Source: Gallionellaceae bacterium
GTDB lineage: Bacteria; Pseudomonadota; Gammaproteobacteria; Burkholderiales; Gallionellaceae
Reading direction: 5' to 3'
Length of the DNA: 43,741 bases
Assembly: GCA_009773615.1 (NCBI GenBank)
Contig: WSYA01000012.1
Span: 1 to 43,741 of the forward strand
The position numbers and the translations under genes were made by a program. The notes beneath the pieces were generated by a model that saw nothing but the letters and a program-made list of their open reading frames with translations, searched no databases and was not told where the DNA came from. Below are positions 8,613 to 17,029 of the stretch, piece after piece. The stretch's first letter is position 1, and each line of letters starts with the position of its first letter.

Positions 8613-9497
8613 ATGTCTGCGTTGCACGAATCCAATTTAACCAGCCTGAAATTTTTGCATCGTGGCAAGGTGCGCGATCTGTATGAAGTGGATGAGGATC
8701 ATTTGCTGATAGTGCAGACGGATCGTCTGTCGGCTTTCGATGTGATCCTGCCCGATCCTATTCCCGGAAAAGGCGAGGTTCTCACGGCAGTGTCCAATTT
8801 TTGGTTCAAGAAATTGGCACACATCATCCCCAACCATTTGTCCGGCATCGATCCTGAATCGGTGGTGAAAAACGATGCGGATCGCGCGCAAGTGCGCGGA
8901 CGCTCTTTTGTCACCAAGAGGCTCAAGCCTTTGCCTATCGAGGCGATCGTGCGCGGTTATCTGGTGGGTTCCGGCTGGAAAGATTACAAAAAGACCGGCG
9001 CCGTGTGCGGTATCCAGTTGCCCGCAGGAATGCAGGAAGCGCAGAAATTGCCGCAGCCGCTGTTCACTCCTTCGACCAAGGCCGCTGTGGGTGAGCATGA
9101 CGAAAATATTTCGTTTGAAGAAGCCAAAAAACTGTTGGGCGCAGCACGCGCGGAAAAAGTGAAAAATGCCACCTTGGCGCTTTATATTCAGGCCGCAGAT
9201 TACGCGGCGAGCAAGGGCATCATCATCGCCGATACGAAGTTCGAATTCGGCGTGGATGCCGCAGGTACGCTGTATTTGATCGATGAGGCACTGACGCCGG
9301 ATTCGTCGCGCTTTTGGCCCGCCGATCAGTACCAGGTCGGCAGCAATCCGCCGAGCTACGACAAACAGTTCGTGCGTGATTGGCTGGAGTCTTCCGGCTG
9401 GAATAAACAGGCACCCGCACCCCGCGTGCCGGTAGATGTGTTGCAGAAAACGGCCGATAAATACCGCGAAGCGCAGCGGCTTCTCACGGGGTTATGA
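8613..9497 (+). CDS. purC: Phosphoribosylaminoimidazole-succinocarboxamide synthase
   Basis: A 294-residue SAICAR synthetase that joins aspartate to CAIR with ATP. The N-terminal KVRDLYEV loop (about residues 18-25) and [12 protein letters not shown] (about 36-47) bind ATP; DTKFEFG (about 208-214) and [15 protein letters not shown] (about 223-237) are C-terminal signatures. Start ATG 8613 has GAGG at 8604-8607, five bases upstream; a TTG at 8583 was rejected because the extra residues match nothing. It lies 51 bp after purE, the enzyme before it in the pathway, and its stop overlaps the carbonic anhydrase start (ATGA). Confidence 0.96.
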   Translation: MSALHESNLTSLKFLHRGKVRDLYEVDEDHLLIVQTDRLSAFDVILPDPIPGKGEVLTAVSNFWFKKLAHIIPNHLSGIDPESVVKNDADRAQVRGRSFVTKRLKPLPIEAIVRGYLVGSGWKDYKKTGAVCGIQLPAGMQEAQKLPQPLFTPSTKAAVGEHDENISFEEAKKLLGAARAEKVKNATLALYIQAADYAASKGIIIADTKFEFGVDAAGTLYLIDEALTPDSSRFWPADQYQVGSNPPSYDKQFVRDWLESSGWNKQAPAPRVPVDVLQKTADKYREAQRLLTGL

Positions 9498-10129
9498 ACT
9501 CGATTCCGCATAATCTCGTCGAAGGTTTCCAGCGCTTTCGGGAGCGACACTTCGAGCGCAATGACAGTCTTTATCAGCAGCTTGTGAAAGAAGGTCAGAC
9601 GCCTAAAACGTTAGTCATTTCCTGTTGTGATTCGCGCGTGGATCCCGCCTTGGTACTGGATTGCGCGCCGGGTGACCTGTTTGTTATTCGCAATGTGGCC
9701 AATCTTGTTCCTCCTTCTGAAGATCGTGCCGGGCATCACGGTACAACCGCAGCTATCGAATATGCGATACGCATCCTCGTGGTGGAACACATCATTGTTC
9801 TGGGTCACGCCCATTGCGGCGGTATCAATACGCTGGTTAAAACCGGCGGGGTAAGCAACCCCGATTCTTACATGGCCGACTGGATGTGTCTGGCGGAGAG
9901 CGCGCGCGCCAGCGTGATGGCAGAGATGCCGGACGCGTCGCTTGAAGAAAAGCTTCATGCCTGTGAGCAGCGCGCAATATTGGTTTCGTTGAAAAATCTG
10001 ATGACTTTTTCATGGGTGCGGGAACGGGTAGAAGGCGGTACGTTGACATTGCACGGCTGGTATTTCGATATCGAGCATGGTCAGTTATTGCGTTTCGACC
10101 CGGCGGCAGACCGTTTCGAAGCATTGTGA
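9494..10129 (+). CDS. can: Beta-class carbonic anhydrase
   Basis: A 211-residue zinc enzyme interconverting CO2 and bicarbonate. Zinc ligands are Cys44 in CCDSR, His105 and Cys108 in GHAHCGG; the Asp46-Arg48 dyad is intact. Length fits the bacterial Can/CynT group. Its ATG overlaps the purC stop by four bases, so it is translationally coupled to purine genes. This makes functional sense, since PurK/PurE chemistry uses bicarbonate, and the cbb genes next door need CO2. No signal peptide is seen, so it should be cytoplasmic. Confidence 0.95.
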   Translation: MNSIPHNLVEGFQRFRERHFERNDSLYQQLVKEGQTPKTLVISCCDSRVDPALVLDCAPGDLFVIRNVANLVPPSEDRAGHHGTTAAIEYAIRILVVEHIIVLGHAHCGGINTLVKTGGVSNPDSYMADWMCLAESARASVMAEMPDASLEEKLHACEQRAILVSLKNLMTFSWVRERVEGGTLTLHGWYFDIEHGQLLRFDPAADRFEAL

Positions 10130-10164
10130 TGGCACGAATCCTGTGGCTTTACCCGTGAGCATGC

Positions 10165-11478
10165 ATGGTTGATCAGATCGACAATTTCCGCCTGCGCTTT
10201 GAGATGCGTAAGGAGTTGGGACGCGGCGCGGCAGGCGAGGTTCATCTGGCCTTCGATACTTATCTGCAACGCGAAGTGGCGCTTAAACTCACGCGCTCAG
10301 GCTTTCTGGATAATCCGCAAGAAGGCATCCGCAATCGCAAGATGTGGCTGAACGAAACCCGCTTGGCGGGCAAGTTGCAACATCCCTTTATAGTGCAGAT
10401 TTTTGAAGCTTGCAGTACCGATGAATTCGATTATATGGTGATGGAATATGTGCCGGGGGGAACACTTAAACAACATGCTTCCTTCGACAAACTGCTGCCG
10501 ATTAATCGCTTGATCGACATTTTGTACAAGGTGTGCAACGCCTTGGACTATTCCCACAAGATGGGCATTCTTCACCGCGACATCAAGCCAAGCAACGTGT
10601 TGCTGGGAGAAAACGGCACTGTAAAGGTGTCGGATTTCGGGGCTGCGTTTCTGTTTAACTCCGATACGACGCAGGTCGATATGGTCGGAACATTGCCGTT
10701 TATGCCGCCGGAATTGTTTATGCAGGAGCGTCCCTCCATGCAGTCCGATGTCTATGCGGTCGGCGTCATGGCTTACCAGCTCCTTACCGGCATGCTGCCG
10801 TTCACGGCCAAGTCGTACGATGAAATGATCTATCAAAAGCTGCATGAAGAAGCGCTGCCTTTGGAGAAGCGCCGCCGCGATATTCCGTCGCCATTGCGCT
10901 TTGCGGTGCACCGTGCCATGCATCGCGACAGAGCAATGCGCTACAACTCATGGAAAGCGTTTTGCGACGATCTTGCGGCAGCCTTGCCCGGGGTGGAAAG
11001 ACCCGAAGATGTGCGGTTTGATTCCGCGCATTTCGATGTTTTGCGCAACCTTGCATTTTTTGCCAATTTTTCCGACAACGAAATATGGGAAACCGTCGGT
11101 ATCAGCCAATGGCAAAACAGAAAAGCGGGTGAATACATCGTGCGCGAAGGCGAAGTCAGCAGCAGCCTATTTGTTATGGTCGATGGTGAAGCGCGGGTTA
11201 CCAAGAGCGATGTGGAGCTTACGCGCATGCATGCGGGAAGTTGTTTTGGCGAAATTGCCTATCTAGATGAGGCAAAACATTTGCGTTTGGCCACGGTCAG
11301 GGCGATTACGGACATGCGCCTGATCATGATCGAGGGCGGATCACTGCAACATGCAAGCGATGGGCTGCAAGCCAGTTTTGCCAAAGCGTTCCTGAATCTG
11401 ATGGTCACGCGTATCAGAGATACAGATCGCCGCCTGCTTTCGATTTTGCTGGCACAACCGACAGCTGATTTGCCTTGA
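10165..11478 (+). CDS. Ser/Thr protein kinase with C-terminal cyclic-nucleotide-binding domain
   Basis: A 437-residue fusion. Residues about 12-265 are a Hanks-type kinase: glycine loop GRGAAGEV (19-26), ATP lysine Lys41, catalytic loop HRDIKPSN (137-144), DFG (157-159) and PPE (171-173). Residues about 285-415 form a cNMP-binding fold with a phosphate-binding cassette FGEIAYLDEAKHLRLATVRA (351-370), including the arginine that contacts the cyclic phosphate. No transmembrane segment is visible, unlike many PknB-type kinases, so it is probably soluble and could be controlled by cAMP or cGMP. It starts 35 bp after can in the same direction. Its last 65 bp overlap the antisense 3' end of the next leftward gene. 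Its targets are unknown. Confidence 0.9.
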   Translation: MVDQIDNFRLRFEMRKELGRGAAGEVHLAFDTYLQREVALKLTRSGFLDNPQEGIRNRKMWLNETRLAGKLQHPFIVQIFEACSTDEFDYMVMEYVPGGTLKQHASFDKLLPINRLIDILYKVCNALDYSHKMGILHRDIKPSNVLLGENGTVKVSDFGAAFLFNSDTTQVDMVGTLPFMPPELFMQERPSMQSDVYAVGVMAYQLLTGMLPFTAKSYDEMIYQKLHEEALPLEKRRRDIPSPLRFAVHRAMHRDRAMRYNSWKAFCDDLAAALPGVERPEDVRFDSAHFDVLRNLAFFANFSDNEIWETVGISQWQNRKAGEYIVREGEVSSSLFVMVDGEARVTKSDVELTRMHAGSCFGEIAYLDEAKHLRLATVRAITDMRLIMIEGGSLQHASDGLQASFAKAFLNLMVTRIRDTDRRLLSILLAQPTADLP

Positions 11479-11800
11479 CCGCCCCGAAACAGGATATGTT
11501 TAGCGCACACTGATGCGCATTGATGTAGTCCTGCACGGTTGATTTGCTGGTTCGCGATTTGTCTATGCAGTGTTTTGCGTGCGTGGCGCGGATATGCACT
11601 ACATGACCGACACGATCACTTGAATAAAGCTCATGTTGTTGGTTCGCCGCCCCTTTTTCAAATAAAGGGAGAGCCAGCACCACCAGCGTCAGCAAAGCCA
11701 TACAAAGTACGCTCCACAACATCATCCCCGCAGACGGTCTCCCGTCACCATCGTCGGTAAAATCTGAAATTCTGGCTGAAATTGGATAAAACACTCGCAT
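11414..11800 (-). CDS. Small single-pass membrane protein of unknown function
   Basis: A 128-residue protein. The ATG at 11800 is preceded by GAAGGAGGC on the minus strand, a very strong ribosome binding site, which is the main evidence that it is real; an upstream ATG at 11854 was rejected. Residues about 25-46 (MMLWSVLCMALLTLVVLALPLF) form a transmembrane helix after a polar N-terminus. The C-terminal 80 residues are polar with three cysteines (KHC, HQC, ISC). No family is recognised. It is divergent to the DUF6502-like gene, and each arm has a matching palindrome near its start. Its 3' end runs 65 bp into the kinase gene on the opposite strand, so the C-terminus could be poorly conserved. 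Confidence 0.6.
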   Translation of the reverse strand: MRVFYPISARISDFTDDGDGRPSAGMMLWSVLCMALLTLVVLALPLFEKGAANQQHELYSSDRVGHVVHIRATHAKHCIDKSRTSKSTVQDYINAHQCALNISCFGAVKANQLSVVPAKSKAGGDLYL

Positions 11801-11830
11801 AAAGCCTCCTTCAATAGTTGTCGAACTTGT

Positions 11831-11851
11831 TTGTGTGAAATATTCCCACGA
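11831..11851. promoter_or_regulatory. Operator-like palindrome, copy 1 (upstream of the small membrane protein)
   Basis: TTGTGTGA-AATAT-TCCCACGA: the left half is identical to copy 2, the right half is degenerate at two positions. It lies 30 bp upstream of the leftward start at 11800, and its start is 62 bp from the start of copy 2, close to six helical turns. Confidence 0.6.
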
Positions 11852-11892
11852 CAAAAAGATGCTACCGGAGAAAAAAACGGTTGTAAAGCATT

Positions 11893-11913
11893 TTGTGTGA
11901 TTTATTCACACAA
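11893..11913. promoter_or_regulatory. Operator-like palindrome, copy 2 (upstream of the DUF6502-like gene)
   Basis: TTGTGTGA-TTTAT-TCACACAA, perfect 8-bp arms with a 5-bp spacer, 18 bp before the GTG start at 11932. The spacer is one base shorter than a CRP site (TGTGA-N6-TCACA), so CRP is not the obvious ligand. A repressor or activator acting on both arms is the likely meaning. Confidence 0.65.
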
Positions 11914-11931
11914 CGTGTTAATATTCTTGGC

Positions 11932-12780
11932 GTGAGCACAGATACTTCACCCAAAATCGGTTCCCATGTTCCATCGCCTGCTCTGATCGCAGCGTTGCGA
12001 CGCTTGTTGCGTCCGCTAATCAAATTGCTTTTAGTCAACGGAATCACCTACCCGTTTTTATCCAATCTGCTGAAATCCATATATGTGGAAGTGGCGAGAG
12101 AAGAGTTTATTTTGAACGGGAAGCCGCAAACGGATAGCCGCATCAGTTTGTTAAGCGGCGTACATCGCAAAGATGTAAAAAGATTGGGAGAAGAAAGTCA
12201 GCAAGAACAAGCCGCGCCGCTTACAATTTCGTTGGGTGCAAAGTTAGCCGCGCTATGGACCAGCAACGATCTGTATCTGGATGAAAACGGGCATCATATT
12301 CCGTTGCCGCGACAAGCCAGTGAAGGCGGAGCCAAATCGTTTGAAAGTCTGGTCAGTTCGGTCAGCAAAGATATTCGCTCCCGCGTGATATTGGACGAAT
12401 GGTTAAGGATCGGTGTTGCGCATATCGATGAACAAGATCGCGTGTGTTTGAACACCGATGCTTTCATTCCGGAAAATGGCTACGACGAAAAAGCCTATTA
12501 CTTCGGGCAAAATCTGCGCGATCACATTGCGGCAGGCGCCCATAACCTGTTGGGACAAAAACCGGCCTTTCTCGATAGGAGCGTGTACTACGACAAACTG
12601 TCGCCAGAGTCTATGGCTGAATTGGCGGAATTATCCAAAAAGCTGGGGATGCAAGCTTTGGTTGCAGTAAATAAGCGAGCCAAGGTATTGCAAGAACTTG
12701 ATGTAGCAAAACCGGATGCGAATCAGCGCATTAATTTTGGCGTTTATTATTTTAGTGTGGAAGAGAAGGTCTCAAAGTGA
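11932..12780 (+). CDS. DUF6502-like protein
   Basis: A 282-residue protein. The N-terminal part (ALRRLLRPLIKLLLVNGITYPFLSNLLKSIYVEVARE, about residues 17-53) looks like the helical, possibly DNA-binding region of the DUF6502 family; the rest is helical and polar. The start is set at GTG 11932, because an upstream TTG at 11893 lies inside the palindrome. No good ribosome binding site is seen, and the palindrome leaves only 18 bp, so the message may have a very short leader. Its stop overlaps the GTG of the DUF5666-like gene (GTGA). If the N-terminal region binds DNA, this protein is the natural candidate for the factor binding both palindromes; that is inference, and its function is not established. 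Confidence 0.75.
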   Translation: MSTDTSPKIGSHVPSPALIAALRRLLRPLIKLLLVNGITYPFLSNLLKSIYVEVAREEFILNGKPQTDSRISLLSGVHRKDVKRLGEESQQEQAAPLTISLGAKLAALWTSNDLYLDENGHHIPLPRQASEGGAKSFESLVSSVSKDIRSRVILDEWLRIGVAHIDEQDRVCLNTDAFIPENGYDEKAYYFGQNLRDHIAAGAHNLLGQKPAFLDRSVYYDKLSPESMAELAELSKKLGMQALVAVNKRAKVLQELDVAKPDANQRINFGVYYFSVEEKVSK

Positions 12781-14012
12781 ATAGCCGATTCTGTAAACTG
12801 CTGGCAATTTTTGCGACGTTGTTGATGTTGCTTCAGCCTACGATTCTATGGGCGGAGAAGGTCAATCAAGGCATAGGCGGGACAGGACATTCAGCGCCTG
12901 AAAGCGGTGTGGGCGGAACGGGCAACAGCACGGGTAAAGAAGGAATTGCCAGAGAAAGAGGAATCGGTGGAACCGGCATCATGGCAAACAAGGCCGGTAT
13001 TGGAGGGACAGGGCATACCCAGAGCGAGGGAGGAATCGGTGGAACGGGCATTGTCGGAACCATCACGGGCTTCGGCAGTATTTGGGTCAACGGTCTGGAG
13101 GTGGAATACGATGCTAAGACAGCGGTGATAACAACGGCTGCAGCAGCAAACGCGAACGAATTTGCCATCGGACAAGTCGTGGTGATCGAAGCGCAAGACG
13201 GTAGTGCTCTACTCCAAGCAAAAAAAATATCCGTGGTCAATGCGATAGCCGGGCCTATAGCGGAATTGGATGTCGGCAGCGGCAAAATGTTTGTTCTCGG
13301 ACAAGTTGTGATTGTCACGTCCAAAACCTTAAAGCCCGATCAGCAGGGCACGCTGAAGCAGGGCGAGTCTGTAAAAGTAAGCGGATTGCGCAAACAGAAT
13401 GGCGATATTGTGGCTTCGCGCATTGAACGCATCGCCCAGGCAGAAGAATCCAGTGTGGTGGGGCCGATCACGGCTATCAACGGCAACATGATAAATGTGT
13501 ATGGCTTGCAGGTAAGAGCCGCCACGGTGACTGGACTCAGCGTAGGTCAGGAAATCAGCGCGATAGGACTGTTAGAAGGCGGCACATTGACTGCACGCGC
13601 AATCAACCTCAGCCCGTCGGCAGAGCTGTATGGGCGAACAGAGCGTGTAAATCTGCAAGGCTATGCAGGAGCGGGAACTTCGACAGGGCAGATCAAGGTT
13701 GGAAATGTAGAAGTCATGGTGTCTGATCCATCGTTGATTGCTAAAGCGCTGAATTCCGACGAGCCAGTACAAATTAGCGGCCACTTTGCCAACGACCACA
13801 GACTAGTCGCCGACCGGATCGAATTCAGCAGGGATATTCCAGATAGAGTGCAATACGACAACGCCGGAGAGCGCGACAATGGCTCGTCGGAACGAGTCGA
13901 GCGCGCAGGACACATTGAAAGGGCGGATCATGTAGATCGTCCCGACAAGCCTGACAGGTCCGATCACTCGGAATATTCCGACTTGCGAGAGCAATCAGAC
14001 CATTCGCATTGA
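12777..14012 (+). CDS. Secreted DUF5666-like protein with (I/V)GGTG repeats
   Basis: A 411-residue exported protein. Residues 1-26 are a signal peptide ending near ILWA. Residues 32-91 carry five copies of G(I/V)GGTG starting at 32, 44, 62, 74 and 86, that is a 12-residue period with one 18-residue step. Residues about 95-350 hold repeated small beta domains (GTITGFGSIWVNGLEVEYD, GPITAINGNMINVYGLQV and similar) typical of DUF5666/OB-like modules. The last 55 residues are a highly charged Asp/Arg/Glu/His/Ser tail (RADHVDRPDKPDRSDHSEY). The GTG start overlaps the upstream stop. The repeats and tail suggest a surface or periplasmic, perhaps metal-binding, protein; its function is unknown. Confidence 0.8.
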   Translation: MNSRFCKLLAIFATLLMLLQPTILWAEKVNQGIGGTGHSAPESGVGGTGNSTGKEGIARERGIGGTGIMANKAGIGGTGHTQSEGGIGGTGIVGTITGFGSIWVNGLEVEYDAKTAVITTAAAANANEFAIGQVVVIEAQDGSALLQAKKISVVNAIAGPIAELDVGSGKMFVLGQVVIVTSKTLKPDQQGTLKQGESVKVSGLRKQNGDIVASRIERIAQAEESSVVGPITAINGNMINVYGLQVRAATVTGLSVGQEISAIGLLEGGTLTARAINLSPSAELYGRTERVNLQGYAGAGTSTGQIKVGNVEVMVSDPSLIAKALNSDEPVQISGHFANDHRLVADRIEFSRDIPDRVQYDNAGERDNGSSERVERAGHIERADHVDRPDKPDRSDHSEYSDLREQSDHSH

Positions 14013-14032
14013 TAACATCACAGATCAGTCCA

Positions 14033-14806
14033 GTGAAATATAAACAGTATTCTTCGGCAGCGGCTTTGCTTGCGCTATTGGCATTTAGCCGGCCAGCTCT
14101 GTCTGCCCAAGGGGCATACAGCTTGAGTAGCGGGCTGGACTATAGTTCAGGCAAATACGGCGGGCCGACAGCGACCGAGGTTACGTACATTCCCGTTACC
14201 GGAAAATACGAAACAGAGAGTTGGATACTCAAGTTGACCGTGCCTTACATCAGTATCACCGGCCCCGGAAACGTAATACCGAACATCGGGCAAGTCGTGA
14301 ATACAAGCAACGCCGTCAGAACGGATGCGGGTCTGGGGGACATCTTGGCATCGACGAGTTACAGCCTCGTCAACTCCAAGCGGAGCGGTGTAGTCATCGA
14401 CGTCACAGGTAAAGTGAAATTCGGTACGGCAGACAAATTCAGAGGGCTGGGCAGCGGGGCGAACGACTACGCAGGCGAAACCAGCGTATATAAAATCATG
14501 GACAGTCTCAGCGTATTTGGAACGCTGGGATACAAGGTCTTTGGCCAATCGGCGGGATACACATTAAATGACGTGCTTTACGGATCCTTGGGTGTTAGCA
14601 AAAAGGTCGGAGCGCAGACAAGCACGGGGCTGATATACGACTACCGCGAGGCGACCACGACATGGGGCGATCCGCAGCAAATATGGACTGTCTTTCTGAA
14701 CAGAAAGATTGATAGCAAATGGAAAGTGCAAACATATATCTTCACCGGCTCGGGCAAATCAAGCCCGGACTACGGTGCAGGTGCCATGCTGACCGACAAG
14801 TTCTGA
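14033..14806 (+). CDS. Outer membrane beta-barrel-like protein
   Basis: A 257-residue protein. With the GTG at 14033 it begins with a clean signal peptide (KYKQYSSAAALLALLAFSRPALSA). The mature part alternates polar and hydrophobic residues in barrel-like strands (WILKLTVPYISITG, VVIDVTGKVKFG, SVFGTLGYKVFG, TSTGLIYDYREA, KVQTYIFTGSG) and ends in phenylalanine, the usual outer-membrane insertion signal. A TTG at 14009 overlapping the upstream stop would add eight residues in front of the signal peptide and is less likely. Third gene of the DUF6502/DUF5666 operon. It may be a small transporter or an assembly partner of the secreted repeat protein; no specific function is claimed. Confidence 0.75.
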   Translation: MKYKQYSSAAALLALLAFSRPALSAQGAYSLSSGLDYSSGKYGGPTATEVTYIPVTGKYETESWILKLTVPYISITGPGNVIPNIGQVVNTSNAVRTDAGLGDILASTSYSLVNSKRSGVVIDVTGKVKFGTADKFRGLGSGANDYAGETSVYKIMDSLSVFGTLGYKVFGQSAGYTLNDVLYGSLGVSKKVGAQTSTGLIYDYREATTTWGDPQQIWTVFLNRKIDSKWKVQTYIFTGSGKSSPDYGAGAMLTDKF

Positions 14807-14823
14807 TGGCACCCGCCGCAATG

Positions 14824-15456
14824 CTATTTCTTTGAAGCGGAAGAAACGGTGCCTTTAAGTTCGCGATAACGCAATTTATCGGCGTCAAAGCGCGCCTTAA
14901 CTTTAGCGAGCTCCTGCTCATTTTGGGCAAGCTCACTATTGAGCTTGGCAAGATGGGCTTCATTTTCTGCAAGATCATCAAGCAACGATTTAGGAATGTT
15001 CTTGCCTTGCTTAACTAACCCCTCTTGCTCTTTCTGATGCTCGACGAGAGAAGCCTGAGCTGATTTGAGCATGGTATTGATGCTGTTGATGCGGGCTTCA
15101 ACCTGCTGCAAGCTGCGGTCGCGCGAAAGATCAATCTCGTTCTCGTTGCTAAAGGTGTTCAACAAAGCCGAATCCCTGCGCTTGGCTTCAATGGCGGCCT
15201 GTTGCGCGGTATTTTTCTTGGCATCTTCAGCCTCTTGGGCACGGCGTTCTTCCGGGGTAAGCTTCTCTATACGCTTTTCAACGCGGCCTTTATCGCTGAG
15301 CTTGGTGGCATCCTTGTTGGCGTACTCGGGGGGGATCGTTTCGCCGTAGTGCGTCGTACCGTTGTCGTCGACCCATTTGTACAGCTTTGCTTCGGCGCTG
15401 GCACTGAAAGCACAGCATAACACCAGACTTACACCCAAAAATTTAGCTTTAAGCAT
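14824..15456 (-). CDS. DUF4124-type periplasmic protein with coiled coil
   Basis: A 210-residue protein. It has a signal peptide (residues 1-22, ending SASAEA), then a DUF4124-like motif [22 protein letters not shown] (about 24-45). Residues about 60-205 are a long Lys/Glu/Gln/Ala-rich coiled coil ([42 protein letters not shown]). DUF4124 proteins are common in betaproteobacteria and are thought to be envelope proteins; no enzymatic role is known. Its ATG overlaps the pyrE 3' end by 8 bp, so it is translated from the pyrE message. It converges on the barrel gene with only 17 bp between them and no clear terminator. Confidence 0.85.
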   Translation of the reverse strand: MLKAKFLGVSLVLCCAFSASAEAKLYKWVDDNGTTHYGETIPPEYANKDATKLSDKGRVEKRIEKLTPEERRAQEAEDAKKNTAQQAAIEAKRRDSALLNTFSNENEIDLSRDRSLQQVEARINSINTMLKSAQASLVEHQKEQEGLVKQGKNIPKSLLDDLAENEAHLAKLNSELAQNEQELAKVKARFDADKLRYRELKGTVSSASKK

Positions 15457-16096
15457 TTTGCACCCCGTAACGATCCCGATAAGTTTGAACAGCCTGTAGA
15501 TTCTGCACCAAATCGGCGCGTCCCTGCAAATATCCCAGCAGATCGTCCAGTGCCGCGATGGAAATCACGGGCAAGCCGTAATCGCGCTTCACCTCCTGCA
15601 CCGCCGACAACTCGCCCTGTCCGCGCTCCATGCGATCCAGCGCGATGACCACGCCGCAAGGTGTCGCACCCGCAGCACGGATCAACTCGATGGATTCGCG
15701 CACCGACGTACCCGCCGAGATTACATCGTCGATGATGAGCACCTTGCCCTGCAATTTTGCACCCACCGTGTTGCCGCCCTCACCGTGGTCTTTGGCTTCC
15801 TTGCGGTTGAAGCAATAAGGCACGTTGTGGCCCTGTTCGGACAGCGCAATCGAAGTCCCCGCCACCAGCGGGATGCCCTTATAGGCCGGGCCGAACAGCA
15901 TGTCGAATTCGAGCTTTGAGGCGAATATGGCTTGCGCGTAGAACTGGCACAATTCACGCAAGGCAGCGCCGTCCTGAAACAAGCCTGAGTTAAAAAAATA
16001 CGGCGACAAGCGTCCTGCCTTGGTTTGAAACTCGCCGAAGCGCAAAACATTTTGCGCGACAGCAAAGCGGATAAAATCTTGGCGGTAAGCGTGCAT
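15449..16096 (-). CDS. pyrE: Orotate phosphoribosyltransferase
   Basis: A 215-residue enzyme making orotidine monophosphate from orotate and PRPP in pyrimidine synthesis. The PRPP-binding motif [14 protein letters not shown] is near residues 121-134; YFFNSGLF (about 34-41) and [13 protein letters not shown] (about 96-108) are PyrE signatures. The start is placed at ATG 16096, where [13 protein letters not shown] aligns with other PyrE N-termini; no good ribosome binding site precedes it. Upstream ATGs at 16132 and 16150 would add residues unlike the family and collide with the promoter. Divergent from the exonuclease III gene. Confidence 0.96.
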   Translation of the reverse strand: MHAYRQDFIRFAVAQNVLRFGEFQTKAGRLSPYFFNSGLFQDGAALRELCQFYAQAIFASKLEFDMLFGPAYKGIPLVAGTSIALSEQGHNVPYCFNRKEAKDHGEGGNTVGAKLQGKVLIIDDVISAGTSVRESIELIRAAGATPCGVVIALDRMERGQGELSAVQEVKRDYGLPVISIAALDDLLGYLQGRADLVQNLQAVQTYRDRYGVQNA

Positions 16097-16130
16097 AGGA
16101 AGTTTAAAAAACAAATTGAAGAGTACCGCC

Positions 16131-16138
16131 ATTATAAT
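16131..16138. promoter_or_regulatory. Palindromic -10 element shared by pyrE and xth
   Basis: ATTATAAT reads TATAAT on both strands (16133-16138 rightward, 16136-16131 leftward). It sits between the divergent pyrE and exonuclease III starts, giving leaders of roughly 20-30 bases each way. No convincing -35 box was found for either direction, so two overlapping, mutually exclusive promoters are a guess from the -10 alone. Confidence 0.4.
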
Positions 16139-16165
16139 GCGCGCATTCATATATCGAGAAAATTC

Positions 16166-16939
16166 ATGCGCATCATTTCACTAAACCTAAACGGCATCCG
16201 CTCCGCCTACAACAAAGGCCTGCTGGAATGGCTGGGCAAACAAAACACAGACATCCTCTGCGTGCAGGAACTCAAAGCCCAAGCCGCCGACATGACCCCC
16301 GATATGCTCGCCCCCTTGGGCTATCACGGCCACTTTCACTATGCGGAAAAGAAAGGCTACAGCGGCGTCGGCATCTACAGCAAAACCAAACCGGACAACG
16401 TCATTGTCGGCTTGGGCATCCCCGAATTCGACGCCGAGGGGCGTTATATTGAAGCGCAGTTCGGCAACCTCAGCGTGGTGTCGCTCTACCTGCCATCCGG
16501 CTCCAGCGGCGAAGAGCGTCAAGCGGTCAAATTCAAATTCCTCGCGGCCTTCATGCCGCACATGGTCGCGCTAATGAAGAGCGGGCGCGACGTTATCGTC
16601 TGCGGCGACTGGAACATCGCCCACACCGAAAAAGATTTGAAGAACTGGAAAGGCAACAAAAAGAACTCTGGCTTTTTGCCGGAAGAACGTGCCTGGCTCA
16701 CCGAGTTATTCAGCGAAGTCGGCTTCGTCGACGTGTTCCGCAAATTGCATCCTGAACTCGAAGCTTATACGTGGTGGTCGAATCGCGGACAGGCTTGGGC
16801 GAAGGATGTGGGCTGGCGTCTTGACTATCAGATTGCCACGCCGTGTATTGCTGCAAAGGCCGTGGCGACGGGCATCTACAAGGAGCAGCGCTTCAGCGAC
16901 CATGCGCCGTTGCTGGTGGATTACGACAACTCGTTGTGA
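16166..16939 (+). CDS. xth: Exodeoxyribonuclease III (AP endonuclease)
   Basis: A 257-residue enzyme of the ExoIII/AP endonuclease family for base-excision repair. The start [14 protein letters not shown] provides the metal-binding asparagine; LCVQELKAQ supplies the catalytic glutamate (about residue 34); CGDWNIAH (about 149-156) and WRLDYQIAT and [10 protein letters not shown] near the C-terminus (catalytic Asp-His) are all intact. The start is ATG 16166; the frame is open further upstream to 16025, but that stretch overlaps pyrE. Ends 8 bp before a long inverted repeat. Confidence 0.95.
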   Translation: MRIISLNLNGIRSAYNKGLLEWLGKQNTDILCVQELKAQAADMTPDMLAPLGYHGHFHYAEKKGYSGVGIYSKTKPDNVIVGLGIPEFDAEGRYIEAQFGNLSVVSLYLPSGSSGEERQAVKFKFLAAFMPHMVALMKSGRDVIVCGDWNIAHTEKDLKNWKGNKKNSGFLPEERAWLTELFSEVGFVDVFRKLHPELEAYTWWSNRGQAWAKDVGWRLDYQIATPCIAAKAVATGIYKEQRFSDHAPLLVDYDNSL

Positions 16940-16946
16940 TCGTCAC

Positions 16947-17019
16947 CGTAGGTTGGGTGGAGCGCAGCGATACCCAACAATCAAAACGATGGGTATCACT
17001 TCGTTCAACCCATCCTACG
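16947..17019. repeat. Imperfect 33-bp inverted repeat between convergent genes
   Basis: The left arm starting CGTAGGTTGGGTGGA (16947) and the right arm ending TTCAACCCATCCTACG (17019) are complementary over about 33 positions with roughly nine mismatches, around a short centre. The TAGGTTGGGT/ACCCATCCTA type is a widely seen intergenic repeat of proteobacteria. It lies between the 3' ends of xth (+) and the gene at 17030 (-), so it may act as a bidirectional end signal. Confidence 0.8.
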
Positions 17020-17029
17020 CGAGCTAGGT

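Noticed and set aside
11893..11913. CRP or DnaA site at the DUF6502-side palindrome
   Set aside because: The spacer between TGTGA and TCACA is five, not six, so it is not a standard CRP site. TTATTCACA at 11902-11910 matches a DnaA box but is explained by the symmetric palindrome, and copy 1 lacks it.
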